A stretch of 64,000 bases of DNA from Chitinophaga dinghuensis (GTDB lineage: Bacteria; Bacteroidota; Bacteroidia; Chitinophagales; Chitinophagaceae), in the NCBI RefSeq assembly GCF_003259435.1, contig NZ_QLMA01000004.1, positions 124,001 to 188,000 on the forward strand. Reading direction: 5' to 3'. The first letter of the stretch is position 1; each line of letters starts with the position of its first letter. The position numbers and the translations under genes were made by a program. The notes beneath the pieces are model-generated. The model did no database searches, was not told the origin of the DNA, and worked only from the letters and a program-made list of their open reading frames with translations. This document shows, one piece after another, positions 1 to 9,730 of the stretch.

Positions 1-63
1 GGAAGTTGGAACAAAATAGGTAAAAAAAGAGATTTACCTGTAATTTTTACTATTTTTAGCCGA

Positions 64-651
64 ATGCAATCACCATCACATTCCGAAAGAGCACTGTTGC
101 AACTGGTTTCCGAGGGAAACGAGCAGGCCTTTTCTGCGCTGGTGAAACAATATCGAAGTAATATTTTTACCACCGCCTTGCAGTTGCTGCATCAGCGGCA
201 GTTGGCAGAGGAAGTATTACAGGATGTTTTCCTGAAAGTATGGTTACAACGTGCGGAGTTGCGGGAAGTGGAGAATTTTCCTGCATGGTTACATACAGTG
301 GCCAGGAATACCATTTACACGGCTTTCAAGCGTTCGCTGAAAGATAAAATGTTGCCGGTAGGAGATGCGGAAGAACATCTGGATGCGGGTTACAACACGG
401 CAGACCCTTTGCTGGAAAAGGAATATAATACATTATTACATACAGCTATAGAAAGATTGCCGGCCCGGCAGCAGGAAACGTATCGTCTGATGAAGCTACA
501 GGGCTTAAAAAGGAACGAAGTGGCTGCACTACTTGGTGTCTCCCCGGAAACAGTAAAATATAACCTGGACGAAGCCAGCAAAAAGGTGCGGGCATATTGC
601 CTGGCACAACTGCCACTAGGCGCTTTACTACTCCTCCTGAATATCCGCTAA
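64..651 (+). CDS. ECF RNA polymerase sigma factor, FecI-like
   Basis: A 195-residue sigma-70 family factor of the extracytoplasmic-function type. Region 2 spans about residues 20-90 (the LAEEVLQDVFLKVW stretch is the typical sigma-2 core-binding helix) and region 4 about residues 125-180, with a helix-turn-helix around LKRNEVAALLGVSPETVKYNL. There is no region 1 or 3, as expected for ECF factors. The next gene is a FecR anti-sigma factor and then a SusC receptor with an STN domain, so the established FecI/FecR transduction scheme applies: the receptor senses its substrate, FecR relays the signal, and this factor transcribes the locus. The target operon is inferred from position. Family assignment is secure. 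Confidence 0.93.
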   Translation: MQSPSHSERALLQLVSEGNEQAFSALVKQYRSNIFTTALQLLHQRQLAEEVLQDVFLKVWLQRAELREVENFPAWLHTVARNTIYTAFKRSLKDKMLPVGDAEEHLDAGYNTADPLLEKEYNTLLHTAIERLPARQQETYRLMKLQGLKRNEVAALLGVSPETVKYNLDEASKKVRAYCLAQLPLGALLLLLNIR

Positions 652-748
652 AATTTTTTTTCAATCATCCCCCCCAAAGCATATTGTTTAAGAGACAATA
701 TAATTACCGGCATTTAGTGTGCTGATATATTACCATTTTTTAATAGCA

Positions 749-1903
749 ATGCGAGCGGATATCTTATTTCAAAAAGTACTGGACAATACTGCTACCGAAG
801 AGGAGCGGAAGGAACTGTATCGTATGATGGAGATGCCGCTGGGCGCCCAGGCAGTACATACGCAAATAGATCTGTTGCTGGCGGCCGACAAAGATCTCCA
901 GGATATCAGCGACGCTGAGATGGAATCCATGTTGCATGCGATTTATGCCGCTGAACCGCCGGTAAAGAAAAAACTTACACCAACCATTCTCCGTATAGGC
1001 GCCTGGGCAGCGGCAGCAGCAGCGGTTTTGTTGATGCTAACCTTGTCGCCAATATGGAAAACTGAAAAGTCGGTCTTGCCTGGAATACCGGAGATGCCCG
1101 TGCTGCCAGGTGGAAACATGGCGGTATTAACGTTGGCAAATGGTCAGCAGGTGATATTAGACAGCGCGGGTCAGCAACATATCGCGCAACAGCAGACGAT
1201 GCTGGTACAACAGCGTGGGCAACTTATATACCAACAACAGGGTAATACTGCTGCCAGTGGTTATAATACCTTAACGACTCCTCGTGGCGGACAGTTCAAA
1301 GTGGTATTGCCAGATGGTACTACCGTTTGGCTGAATGCCGCTTCCAGTCTGCGCTATCCGCTGGCATTCGGGAAAAAGGAGCGTACGGTGGAAGTAACCG
1401 GCGAAGCTTATTTCGAAGTGGCAGGAGCTGCGAATACGCCGTTTAAAGTGAAGACTGCCGGGGATCAAACCATTGAAGTATTAGGAACCGCCTTTAACGT
1501 CAACGCCTATACGGATGAAACAACCATACAAACAACGCTTGTCAGTGGCGCCATAGCGGTGAATGACGGAGAAGAACGTCGTCAGTTGCAACCAGGGCAG
1601 GCAGCCGTAACACATATAGGTAAACATGGAATTGAACTGATACCACATCCTGAAATAGCACAAGTGACCGCCTGGAAAAATGGCGTATTTGATTTTAATA
1701 GAGTGCCGCTGAAAGCCGTTATGCTACAGCTTTCCAGATGGTATAATATAGAAGTAACCTATGCAGATCATGTGCCGGACATCACCTTCTGGGGACGTAT
1801 GGACCGGAATCTGCCACTAGCCGATGTATTGCTGATATTGGAGAAATCAGAAGTACACTTTAAAATCGAGAGCAATGGAACGAAGTTAATCGTCATGCCT
1901 TAA
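749..1903 (+). CDS. FecR-family anti-sigma factor
   Basis: An inner-membrane anti-sigma factor partnering the upstream ECF sigma. From the ATG at 749 the protein has 384 residues; an in-frame GTG at 719 adds ten poorly typical residues (LIYYHFLIA), so I prefer 749. A short cytoplasmic N-terminal part (about residues 1-80) is followed by one membrane helix (about 85-110, alanine-rich), a FecR periplasmic domain (about 175-285, containing TTPRGGQFKVVLPDGT and the VTGEAYFEV motif) and a C-terminal DUF4974-type domain (about 310-380, FDFNRVPLKAVMLQLSRWY) that normally contacts the STN domain of the receptor. Gene order sigma-FecR-SusC is standard for Bacteroidota. Length is normal for the family. 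Confidence 0.92.
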   Translation: MRADILFQKVLDNTATEEERKELYRMMEMPLGAQAVHTQIDLLLAADKDLQDISDAEMESMLHAIYAAEPPVKKKLTPTILRIGAWAAAAAAVLLMLTLSPIWKTEKSVLPGIPEMPVLPGGNMAVLTLANGQQVILDSAGQQHIAQQQTMLVQQRGQLIYQQQGNTAASGYNTLTTPRGGQFKVVLPDGTTVWLNAASSLRYPLAFGKKERTVEVTGEAYFEVAGAANTPFKVKTAGDQTIEVLGTAFNVNAYTDETTIQTTLVSGAIAVNDGEERRQLQPGQAAVTHIGKHGIELIPHPEIAQVTAWKNGVFDFNRVPLKAVMLQLSRWYNIEVTYADHVPDITFWGRMDRNLPLADVLLILEKSEVHFKIESNGTKLIVMP

Positions 1904-1935
1904 TTTTTTAAATGACAGTCATCTAAATAAAGCTG

Positions 1936-1956
1936 GGATAGTAAGGCCAACTATCC
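1936..1956 (+). other. Small hairpin between fecR and susC
   Basis: GGATAGT and ACTATCC form a 7-bp perfect stem around a 7-base loop in the 94-base gap between the anti-sigma gene and susC. No T-tract follows, so it is not a normal terminator. It could be an mRNA processing or stability element that separates regulatory from receptor expression; that role is inference. Confidence 0.3.
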
Positions 1957-1997
1957 TGGGCCAATTATTTCTGTAAAATCAACCAAACGCCGCTACC

Positions 1998-4900
1998 ATG
2001 AAGTTTAAAAAGGTCTTGCTAACACTTACGCTGGCACTGCTGTTTGCAGCGGTCCACGCACAGACCGTCACCATGAAGGTAACGAATACGCCATTGGAGA
2101 AAGTATTCACCGACGTAGAGACGCAAACAGGTTTTAATATCGTTGCCAACTACGATATTATCAGATCTGCCAAACCGGTTACCGCTTCGGCCACCAGTAT
2201 GCCTTTGGAGAAATTCCTGGCGATGGTGTTGAAAGAGCAGCAACTGGATTTTTTTATTCGCAGTAAAACGATTACGATTACACGTAAACCAGTCAGTAAC
2301 CAGAAAATAAATACAACGCCTGCGGCGGAAATGGCCATGGTTTCCGGCGTGGTGACGGATTCTGCTGGTCGTCCGCTTCCTGGCGCTACAGTAGCTGTTC
2401 AGGGGAAAGGCGGAAATGTACCCGCTGATGCAGACGGCCGCTTTCAGGTGAAAGCAGTAACAGGAGATCAGTTACTGATTTCATTTGTAGGCTACAACCC
2501 GGTGCAGCTGAAAGTAGCAGATGCTTCTACGCTGATTTATGTTGTACTGCGTCCTGCAGTTTCGCAGCTGAACGAATATGTGGTGGAAGTGAATACAGGG
2601 TATCAAAAGCTGAAAAAAACGCAGTTGACAGGAGCTTTCGCAGTACTGGACCGTAAGTCCTATTTGCAGAGTGTACCCGTTACCGGTAATATCGTGGAGA
2701 ACATGGAAGGACGCATTGCAGGATTGATGCTTAAAACCAATCAAAGCAATAACTACGATCCTTCCAATACCAGTCCCTTTACTATCCGCGGTGTGTCTAC
2801 CTTTCAGGCGATCAAGAAACCATTGATCGTACTGAACGGATATCCTACAGAGATTAATATTGATGCGCTGAATCCTTATGATATAGAATCGATTACCGTG
2901 TTGAAAGATGCCGCTGCTGCCGCAATTTATGGCGTTCGTGCATCCAATGGCGTTATCGTGATCAATACCCGTAAAGGAACGAATTCCAAACCGCAGTTCC
3001 ATCTGAACGTTGCTTATACCTACCGGCCCAAGCCAGATTTCAACAAGTTAGGCCTGGCTAAAGGAAAATCCTTCGTGGACTTCGAAATGGCATATGCCAG
3101 AGATTATTACATCGCCAGTGGAATGGATAAAGATTATTTCGATATGGTAAACGGCACTTATACGCCCGTTTTCAGTATCGCGGACGATCTGTATTATGGT
3201 CGTATCACACAGGCGGAGGCCGACAAGCAATTGCAGCCTTATATCGATTACGATAATACAGCGGATTATAAACGCCTGTTTATGCAAAATCAGCAATTCC
3301 GTACAGTGGATTTCAGCATGAACGGAGGCGCAGATAAATCCAATTATTTCCTGGGAGTGAACAGAGTGGATAATATGCGCAGTAGTAAATATTCCGATTT
3401 TGGAAAGACGACCTTCAACTACAAAGGGGCATATGATTTTATGAAAATATTCACCCTGGATGTGCAGAGTATATACGCACATATGAAGGATGAATCAGTA
3501 CCTGTACCAGACTATACTTCTTTCCGCCCATATCAGCATTTTCGCGATGCTTCCGGGAATGCACTGCGTACTTATCTGAATCCCTGGAATGATGCATATT
3601 TCGGCTTCGATAGCCAATGGGGTACTATAAGTCCTGAACGCAATGCCGCTAACCAGGCTATGGGCTTATATGATGGATACTATTATCCTTACCAGGAAAT
3701 GTTTGAATCCAAGAACACCATTCAAAGTGATATCTTCCGTTTACAAGGTAATGTGCGTGCTAAGATAACGCCTGCACTGCATTTTGAACTAGGCGGAGTA
3801 TATGAGAAAGAGTTGGGTACCACTACCAACTACGCTTCTGAAAATGCTTATCAGACAAGGCTGATGTTGAATTATTATGCCGACAGAGACCCACTAACGG
3901 ATAAGCCTATATTTCGTTTTCCACAAGGAGGCGTAAATAAAACCACTGAACGGCAAACCACTACTTATACTGCCAGGGCGCAGCTTACTTATAATAAAAT
4001 GTTTGGCGATCTGCATGATGTATCTTTGCTCGCAGGTACAGAAGTGCGCCGACTCACCACCAACTCCAGACTGAACACTACTTTCGGATACGATAATAAT
4101 ACGTTGTCCATGAAGCCCGCTGATCTGAGTCTGATCGGCAACAGAATGATTTTCCCTGCCTATGCGGATGAACTGGCACAGTTCGGAAGTTACCTGGACG
4201 ACTATACGTCGTTTTCAGATTTCTTTCATGAATCTTATTATGATGATCGTTTCGTATCGTGGTATGCCAATGGCGCGTATACGTATGATAACAGGTATAG
4301 TATCACCGGTAGTTTGCGTATAGACCAGTCTAATTTATTCGGATCGGACCCTAAGTTCCGCTATACGCCTTTATGGTCCACCGGTTTCAGCTGGAATGCA
4401 CAGAATGAGGCGTTTCTGCGGGATGCTACCTGGTTGAATGAATTGAAACTGCGATTATCAGCCGGTTACAATGGAAATATTATCAAACTGAGTGGCCCGT
4501 ATACCATTCTTGCGCCGAGTCTGAATAACTATATACCGAATGCTACCATCGGTTATGCTGTGAGTACGCTCAGCAACAATCAGCTGCGTTGGGAGAAAAC
4601 ATTGAATTATAATATTGGAGTAGATATGGCGGTTTTAGAGAGACGCGTGTCTGCCAGTATCGATTATTACATCAAACGTGGGCAGGATATTTTTTCCAGC
4701 TTGCAAGTAGATCCTACCAAGGGTTTTAACAATGCGTTACTGAATAATGCCACTATAGAAAACAGAGGGTTAGATATCGCTGTAAATACGGTGAATGTAA
4801 AATCCGGCAACTTCAAATGGCAAACGCAAATTACCGGTTCCTTCAACAATAGTAAGGTATTACAGGTAGCAAACCAGTACGCAGGATCGAATAATTTTAC

Positions 4901-5582
4901 GAGGGTGACTTATCCTTCGAATGTAGTGGGATATCCCATCAGTGCTGTATTGGCGCATAATTACCTGGGACTGAATGAATATGGACAACCAACTGTAAAG
5001 GGAGACGATGGTAAACCATTGGTATTATCCTTTACGCCGCTACAGGATGTGTCTTTCTCTAATCTGCGTTACATGGGAGTAAACGATCCCCGTTATGCGC
5101 TGGGGTTGAATAACCAGTTTACGGTGCATGATTTCAGTTTGAATTTTCTGCTCATGTATTATGGCGGTAATATCGCCAGGATAACGCCTCCGTCTATTTA
5201 TAGCGATCGCCCGCTGAGTGGAATTGAAAACTACTGGAAGCAACCTGGAGATGAACAACATACCGACATTCCTGGATTTTCTGCTCCTTACGGCGATCCT
5301 GGCTATTTCACTACCAGAACAGGTTATGAGTATGCCGCTAAGTTTTTCCGCAAAATGGATTTCATCGCGTTGCGAAATGTGACGCTCACCTGGGATGTGA
5401 ATCCTAAGCTGGCAAAGAAAGTACATCTCATTCAGCCTAAACTGATCTTACAGGTACAGAATCCTTATAAGTATGTTTTCAGCGGTAATGATGTAGATCC
5501 GGAAACGCTCGACTATACCTCTGGTCGCCGTGGTTTGCCGGTAGTGCCTTCCTATACCGTTTCATTGAATTTAAACTTCTAA
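1998..5582 (+). CDS. SusC/RagA-family TonB-dependent outer-membrane receptor with STN domain
   Basis: A 1194-residue outer-membrane transporter. It starts with a signal peptide (about 1-21, ending VHAQ), then a secretin/TonB short N-terminal (STN) signalling domain (about 22-98), a carboxypeptidase-regulatory-like beta domain (about 114-185, VSGVVTDSAGRPLPGATV), a TonB plug with the SusC-type IESITVLKDAAAAAIYG motif (about 205-330), and a long beta-barrel ending in the aromatic C-terminus LNLNF. The STN domain and the preceding sigma/FecR pair indicate a transducing receptor that both imports a substrate with SusD and signals its presence. The substrate cannot be read from the sequence; no glycoside hydrolase lies in the operon, and the downstream thioredoxin-like gene is a common non-polysaccharide context. 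Confidence 0.95.
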   Translation: MKFKKVLLTLTLALLFAAVHAQTVTMKVTNTPLEKVFTDVETQTGFNIVANYDIIRSAKPVTASATSMPLEKFLAMVLKEQQLDFFIRSKTITITRKPVSNQKINTTPAAEMAMVSGVVTDSAGRPLPGATVAVQGKGGNVPADADGRFQVKAVTGDQLLISFVGYNPVQLKVADASTLIYVVLRPAVSQLNEYVVEVNTGYQKLKKTQLTGAFAVLDRKSYLQSVPVTGNIVENMEGRIAGLMLKTNQSNNYDPSNTSPFTIRGVSTFQAIKKPLIVLNGYPTEINIDALNPYDIESITVLKDAAAAAIYGVRASNGVIVINTRKGTNSKPQFHLNVAYTYRPKPDFNKLGLAKGKSFVDFEMAYARDYYIASGMDKDYFDMVNGTYTPVFSIADDLYYGRITQAEADKQLQPYIDYDNTADYKRLFMQNQQFRTVDFSMNGGADKSNYFLGVNRVDNMRSSKYSDFGKTTFNYKGAYDFMKIFTLDVQSIYAHMKDESVPVPDYTSFRPYQHFRDASGNALRTYLNPWNDAYFGFDSQWGTISPERNAANQAMGLYDGYYYPYQEMFESKNTIQSDIFRLQGNVRAKITPALHFELGGVYEKELGTTTNYASENAYQTRLMLNYYADRDPLTDKPIFRFPQGGVNKTTERQTTTYTARAQLTYNKMFGDLHDVSLLAGTEVRRLTTNSRLNTTFGYDNNTLSMKPADLSLIGNRMIFPAYADELAQFGSYLDDYTSFSDFFHESYYDDRFVSWYANGAYTYDNRYSITGSLRIDQSNLFGSDPKFRYTPLWSTGFSWNAQNEAFLRDATWLNELKLRLSAGYNGNIIKLSGPYTILAPSLNNYIPNATIGYAVSTLSNNQLRWEKTLNYNIGVDMAVLERRVSASIDYYIKRGQDIFSSLQVDPTKGFNNALLNNATIENRGLDIAVNTVNVKSGNFKWQTQITGSFNNSKVLQVANQYAGSNNFTRVTYPSNVVGYPISAVLAHNYLGLNEYGQPTVKGDDGKPLVLSFTPLQDVSFSNLRYMGVNDPRYALGLNNQFTVHDFSLNFLLMYYGGNIARITPPSIYSDRPLSGIENYWKQPGDEQHTDIPGFSAPYGDPGYFTTRTGYEYAAKFFRKMDFIALRNVTLTWDVNPKLAKKVHLIQPKLILQVQNPYKYVFSGNDVDPETLDYTSGRRGLPVVPSYTVSLNLNF

Positions 5583-5592
5583 AATCAGCAGT

Positions 5593-6942
5593 ATGAGAAA
5601 ATATTATGCAGCGTCTCTGATAGCCTTGTCCCTGCTGGGTGTTTCCTGTAACCGTTTCCTGGACGTAAAACCGAAAGGAGTTATTATTGCCAGTAACATC
5701 AATGATTTTGACGCATTGCTCAACAGTGCGGATCTGATAAATAATTCCAGCCTGGTGAATCCTATGATGGTGACAGATGATATCGTAGATGTCACCTTTA
5801 ATCCATCTAATCAACAGTCGGCCTCCGGCAATGTATACTTCTGGCATCCTTATATCAATGCCTCCGCACAGAGTCCGAGTATCTGGATTGATTACTACAA
5901 TGCCATTGTGAACATGAATGTGATCACGGAAGGCGTGATGCAGGCTACCAGCGGAACGGAGCAGAAGAAAAAGCAACTCTATGCAGAAGCGCTGGTGTCA
6001 AAGGCTTTCAGTTACTATCAATTACTGACATTCTTCTCGCCGGGATATGGCAAAGGCACGGCGCATCAGGTATATGGCGTACCATATATGACTTCTACAG
6101 ATATCAGTCAGCCTACGCCAGCGCGTCCATTGCTGGATGATAATCTGAAACTGATTATTGCAGATTTGAAGCGGGCAGTGACAGATTTAGAGTATGTAAC
6201 GCCCAACAATACACGTGCAGGGAAATCAGCCGCATATGCCTTACTGTCGCGCTATTACCTGTATATGCAGGAATATCAGCTGGCAATGGATTATGCAGAT
6301 TCTGTGATGAAGGACGAACGTTTATATCTGTTGGATTATAATAATTATCTCAAGACGCCATTACCTAATACTACTGTGAGTCCGGAGGAAATATATGTGC
6401 GTTACACCAATAATCAAACCTACCGATATTCCGCGGATTTATTGCAGCAATATGATACGGCGACGGACCTACGAATCCGGTTGTTTGCGAAGCGTAACAC
6501 CACTGGAGACACCCGTATTCTGTCATTCAATAATTTCTTGTCGTATAACCCTAACCGTGGTATTACCTATGCAGAAATACTGTTGAATAAAGCAGAATGC
6601 CTGGCGAGATTAGGCGATACCGATGCCGCATTGGATATAGTGAATACCATCAGGGAGATGCGTTTCAAACCAAAGGATCTGCAACGCTTATCAGCGAATA
6701 CAGCAGCCGAGGCGTTGACCCTGGTATTGGTTGAGCGCAGGAGAGAGCTGGCCATGAAAGGAGCGCGTTGGGGCGATATGAAGAGGCTCAACCAGGAAGG
6801 ACGTATGCCGGCCGTTAATCGTGTAGCCGCCGACGGTATAACGGTACTGGGTACACTGAAACCAGGTAGTCTGCAATATACTTTCCAGATTCCCTTGCAG
6901 GTGCAGGCTTTTAACAAAGACATGCCATTAAATCAACAATAA
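5593..6942 (+). CDS. SusD/RagB-family nutrient-binding outer-membrane lipoprotein
   Basis: A 449-residue partner lid for the SusC receptor, 10 bases downstream of it. The N-terminus is a lipoprotein signal with lipobox ending GVSC (Cys19), followed by the FLDVKPKG segment typical of mature SusD proteins. The middle carries the TPR-like helices and the C-terminal half the family motifs, including YAEILLNKAECLARLGD and LVLVERRRELAMKGARWGDMKRL. It would sit on the outer leaflet of the outer membrane and capture substrate above the SusC barrel. Ligand unknown. Confidence 0.93.
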   Translation: MRKYYAASLIALSLLGVSCNRFLDVKPKGVIIASNINDFDALLNSADLINNSSLVNPMMVTDDIVDVTFNPSNQQSASGNVYFWHPYINASAQSPSIWIDYYNAIVNMNVITEGVMQATSGTEQKKKQLYAEALVSKAFSYYQLLTFFSPGYGKGTAHQVYGVPYMTSTDISQPTPARPLLDDNLKLIIADLKRAVTDLEYVTPNNTRAGKSAAYALLSRYYLYMQEYQLAMDYADSVMKDERLYLLDYNNYLKTPLPNTTVSPEEIYVRYTNNQTYRYSADLLQQYDTATDLRIRLFAKRNTTGDTRILSFNNFLSYNPNRGITYAEILLNKAECLARLGDTDAALDIVNTIREMRFKPKDLQRLSANTAAEALTLVLVERRRELAMKGARWGDMKRLNQEGRMPAVNRVAADGITVLGTLKPGSLQYTFQIPLQVQAFNKDMPLNQQ

Positions 6943-6952
6943 TTTCTGAGAG

Positions 6953-8164
6953 ATGATGAAGCAATCTATATTATTTTTATCCGCTGCATTACTTGTCGGT
7001 AGTGCCAGCGCACAGAAGACCTATCGTATACAGGGATCTGTTCCCGGTGCAAAAGATGGCTTGAAAGTCTATCTGACAGACGATTTTCAACAAGGGAAAG
7101 GCGGCCTTCATGATTCTGCTACCATTAAAAATGAGCAGTTTGAATTGAAAGGAAAGGCCGCCTGGGGTTTTAGCAGACATGTTTCCTTAATGGTGGATAA
7201 GAACCCTGGCGTTCCCCGCGACCGAAAGATGGTACGCTTTTTCATGGGAGATGAACAGGTGAAAGTCGAGTGTTGTATGGACAGTTTACCGGGCTATTAT
7301 TACAATACCGGCGGACGTATGGAGAATGTGATCATCACAGGCTCCAAAGACCAGGAAATCTATCAGCGCTTCCGGGAGCAGGTGAAAGCACTGAGACAGA
7401 AGAACAGCGAGCTATACGATGCTTATCTGAAGGAGTATCATATTCCTGCTGCAGATGGAACGTTTAATACGGCGCGTGGAATAGAATTGTCCAGAGAATT
7501 AGAAAAGACAAGGCAGGAGCTGCACAGGCAACGGATGGAATTTATGAAAGCGCATAAGTCTTCTGTTGTATCCGCCTATTTAGCGGTAGAAATCCTCGGT
7601 AGTACGAATTCGCGGTTTACTGCAGCCGAGATAGATGCGATAGCAGCGATTCCTGCGGCTTCCTTGGCAAATTCCACCATCATGAAAGAGGTAAAGAAAA
7701 TGGCTGCCACTGCAAAAATCACTGCGAAAGGCAAATCCTATATCGATATTCCTTTGATGGATAAATCCGGTAAAACGGTGCAGCTCTCTAGTTTGATAAA
7801 ACCCGGACAGTACAATATGCTGGAGTTCTGGGCTTCCTGGTGTGGTCCGTGCAGAGCGGAAATTCCACATTTAAGAGAGCTGTCTAAAACAGTTAGTGAC
7901 AAGGATTTTAATATCATCAGCATTTCTATTGACGAGCGTAAGGCGGATTGGGAGAAGGCCATGAAAGAAGAACACATGGAATGGACGCAGGCATGTGATC
8001 CTAAAGGCTGGGACGGTCCTGTGGCACAGCGTTACAAAGTGCAGGGTGTTCCATTTTCCATCATCCTGGACCCTGCTGGTAAAATAGTGGCCAGTGAAGT
8101 GCGGGGAGCAGAGCTGGATCTGGTAATGAAGAATTTGCTGGGAGATAAAATCACGGCATTTTAA
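6953..8164 (+). CDS. TlpA-like thiol-disulfide oxidoreductase with N-terminal DUF4369-type domain
   Basis: A 403-residue exported thioredoxin-fold protein. It has a signal peptide (about 1-20, GSASAQ) and a DUF4369-like beta domain (about 22-115). A charged helical linker (about 130-240) leads to an AhpC/TSA-thioredoxin domain with the redox motif WCGPC (Cys297 and Cys300) and the cis-Pro segment VQGVPFSIILD. Such proteins frequently close SusC/SusD operons in Bacteroidota and are thought to reduce disulfides or cytochrome/exported substrates in the periplasm. The two tandem ATGs at 6953 and 6956 are equally possible starts. It is the last gene of the sigma-FecR-SusC-SusD operon, 10 bases after susD and just before a strong terminator. 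Confidence 0.9.
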   Translation: MMKQSILFLSAALLVGSASAQKTYRIQGSVPGAKDGLKVYLTDDFQQGKGGLHDSATIKNEQFELKGKAAWGFSRHVSLMVDKNPGVPRDRKMVRFFMGDEQVKVECCMDSLPGYYYNTGGRMENVIITGSKDQEIYQRFREQVKALRQKNSELYDAYLKEYHIPAADGTFNTARGIELSRELEKTRQELHRQRMEFMKAHKSSVVSAYLAVEILGSTNSRFTAAEIDAIAAIPAASLANSTIMKEVKKMAATAKITAKGKSYIDIPLMDKSGKTVQLSSLIKPGQYNMLEFWASWCGPCRAEIPHLRELSKTVSDKDFNIISISIDERKADWEKAMKEEHMEWTQACDPKGWDGPVAQRYKVQGVPFSIILDPAGKIVASEVRGAELDLVMKNLLGDKITAF

Positions 8165-8183
8165 GGAGTGATAGTATGAAATG

Positions 8184-8220
8184 CAACAGGGGCCCCCTTT
8201 TTAAGCCCCTGTTGTTTTAT
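8184..8220 (+). terminator. Intrinsic terminator of the first SUS operon
   Basis: CAACAGGGGC (8184-8193) pairs perfectly with GCCCCTGTTG (8205-8214), an 11-base loop separates them, and TTTTATTT follows. It lies 20 bases after the thioredoxin-like gene and ends the + strand operon before the convergent susD at 8289. Confidence 0.88.
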
Positions 8221-8288
8221 TTCAAGTCAGTAGAAACTGTCCTGGTTACCGTTTGTTGTATGTCCTATTTTTCCGTAATCACTCTTTA

Positions 8289-9719
8289 CTACCAACCGTT
8301 ATTGTTAGGTCTTATGTTCGGATTGCTGAGTATTTCTGCCTGTGGTAAGGGCAGGTAATAATACAGCGTACCTGGGTTTAACGACAGCTGGCCATCCGGG
8401 CCCGTGTCTCCCGCTAGCCTGTTTACCGGTAATCCCCAGCGTTTCAGGTCAAAGAACCGATGTCCTTCATAAGGTAACTCCAGGTATCTTTCTGCTTGTA
8501 TAGCCGTTTTCAGCGATGCCGCATCTGTGAATGTTTCTGGCGTATATCCTTCAATTCGTGTAGCCCTTAACGTATTTAATTGTTCCGCTGCTTCTGCTAT
8601 CCGACCCAGATTGGCATAGGCTTCTGCGCGGATCAGGTACATTTCTCCCGCACGAAATACTTTGACATCATTTCTGTTGGCGGCGCCATCTTCTCCGGCA
8701 TACTTCGCGATTACATCTGGTAATTGCCCATCTGCGGCAAGTTCCGGATCATGATCGAAGTAGGCATCATAACGGATATCGTTTTCCTGGTCGTAGGCAC
8801 GGAGTAACTTTTGTGCAGGAGCAAAGTAAACAATCCCCAGCTCTGCATTCTTCCAGATATCTCCCGGACGTAATGGGCTCTGATTGGTACGTTTCAGTTT
8901 AAAGATGACTTCTGCATTGTTTTTATCTGTCCATATGCCCGGGAATTCCTTTCTGTCGGCCAGTTTGGTGTCCGTCATGGCTTTATCTGCATTTTGCAGG
9001 GCGGAAGTCCAGTTGTTGGTATATAGGGAGACGCGGGCTTGTAGCGCATACATGGCCCCCTTGGTCATACGGGTGATATCGGTCGACTCCTCGCTGTTTT
9101 CCAGCGCTGTTGTCAGGTCCTGTTCCAGTGCGGTGAAGAAGGCCGCTACCTTTGGCCTGGAAGGTTTCGCGTTGATATCGCTGCTGGTTACATAAGGTAC
9201 TGCATATGCTTCGGGGTTATAGACGCCCGTGCTGCCATACATTCTGTATAACTCGAAATGTTCAAACGCCCTGATGGCCAGCAGTTCGCTTTGCAGGTGA
9301 ATTTTCTGCTGTTCTTCCTCTTTATTTAGTGTAGGCGTTTGCGGTAGTCCTTCCAGTATTCTGTTTACCCGATTGATCACCTGATAGGCATTCGTCCATG
9401 GGGCAATTATCTCCGGATCATACCCGGTAAACGACCAACGGAAGAGATTTTGGGCAGACCCGTTTACACCGGCATTCTTGGTCCCTATCATACATTCGTC
9501 CGCAGTTACAGCGCCTATGCGTAAGGTGTATTCAGGTTGCCAGCCGGCGTAAACGCCCAGTACTGCCCGGTTTACAGTGGTCATTGACTTGAAGATATCT
9601 TCTCCGTCTACCTGATCGGTAGGTTTAATATCCAGCATTTTATTGCAGGAAGAATGGAAGACAGGTAGAGACGCCAGACATAAGATGAATGACCAGTTTC
9701 TTATAGTAGTGTATTTCAT
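8289..9719 (-). CDS. SusD/RagB-family outer-membrane lipoprotein (second locus)
   Basis: A 476-residue SusD homologue. I place the start at the ATG at 9719, because the upstream in-frame extension to 9827 would overlap susC and lacks a signal sequence. From 9719 the protein begins with a lipoprotein signal whose lipobox ends HSSC, followed by NKMLDIKPTD, the usual start of mature SusD. Family motifs include HLQSELLAIRAFEHFELYRMYG in the middle and YLIRAEAYANLGRIAEAAEQLN and YLELPYEGHRFFDLKRWG near the C-terminus. It lies 11 bases downstream of the second susC and forms its substrate-binding lid. No sigma/FecR pair accompanies this pair. Substrate unknown. Confidence 0.93.
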   Translation of the reverse strand: MKYTTIRNWSFILCLASLPVFHSSCNKMLDIKPTDQVDGEDIFKSMTTVNRAVLGVYAGWQPEYTLRIGAVTADECMIGTKNAGVNGSAQNLFRWSFTGYDPEIIAPWTNAYQVINRVNRILEGLPQTPTLNKEEEQQKIHLQSELLAIRAFEHFELYRMYGSTGVYNPEAYAVPYVTSSDINAKPSRPKVAAFFTALEQDLTTALENSEESTDITRMTKGAMYALQARVSLYTNNWTSALQNADKAMTDTKLADRKEFPGIWTDKNNAEVIFKLKRTNQSPLRPGDIWKNAELGIVYFAPAQKLLRAYDQENDIRYDAYFDHDPELAADGQLPDVIAKYAGEDGAANRNDVKVFRAGEMYLIRAEAYANLGRIAEAAEQLNTLRATRIEGYTPETFTDAASLKTAIQAERYLELPYEGHRFFDLKRWGLPVNRLAGDTGPDGQLSLNPGTLYYYLPLPQAEILSNPNIRPNNNGW

Positions 9720-9730
9720 TTTTTCCAGTA

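Noticed and set aside
2481..3002. Long antisense ORF (173 codons, minus strand) inside susC
   Set aside because: It lies wholly within a well-supported receptor gene on the other strand and has a composition without domain, signal or hydrophobic pattern.
8176..8358. 60-codon + strand ORF after the thioredoxin-like gene
   Set aside because: It contains the terminator hairpin and overlaps the end of the convergent susD.
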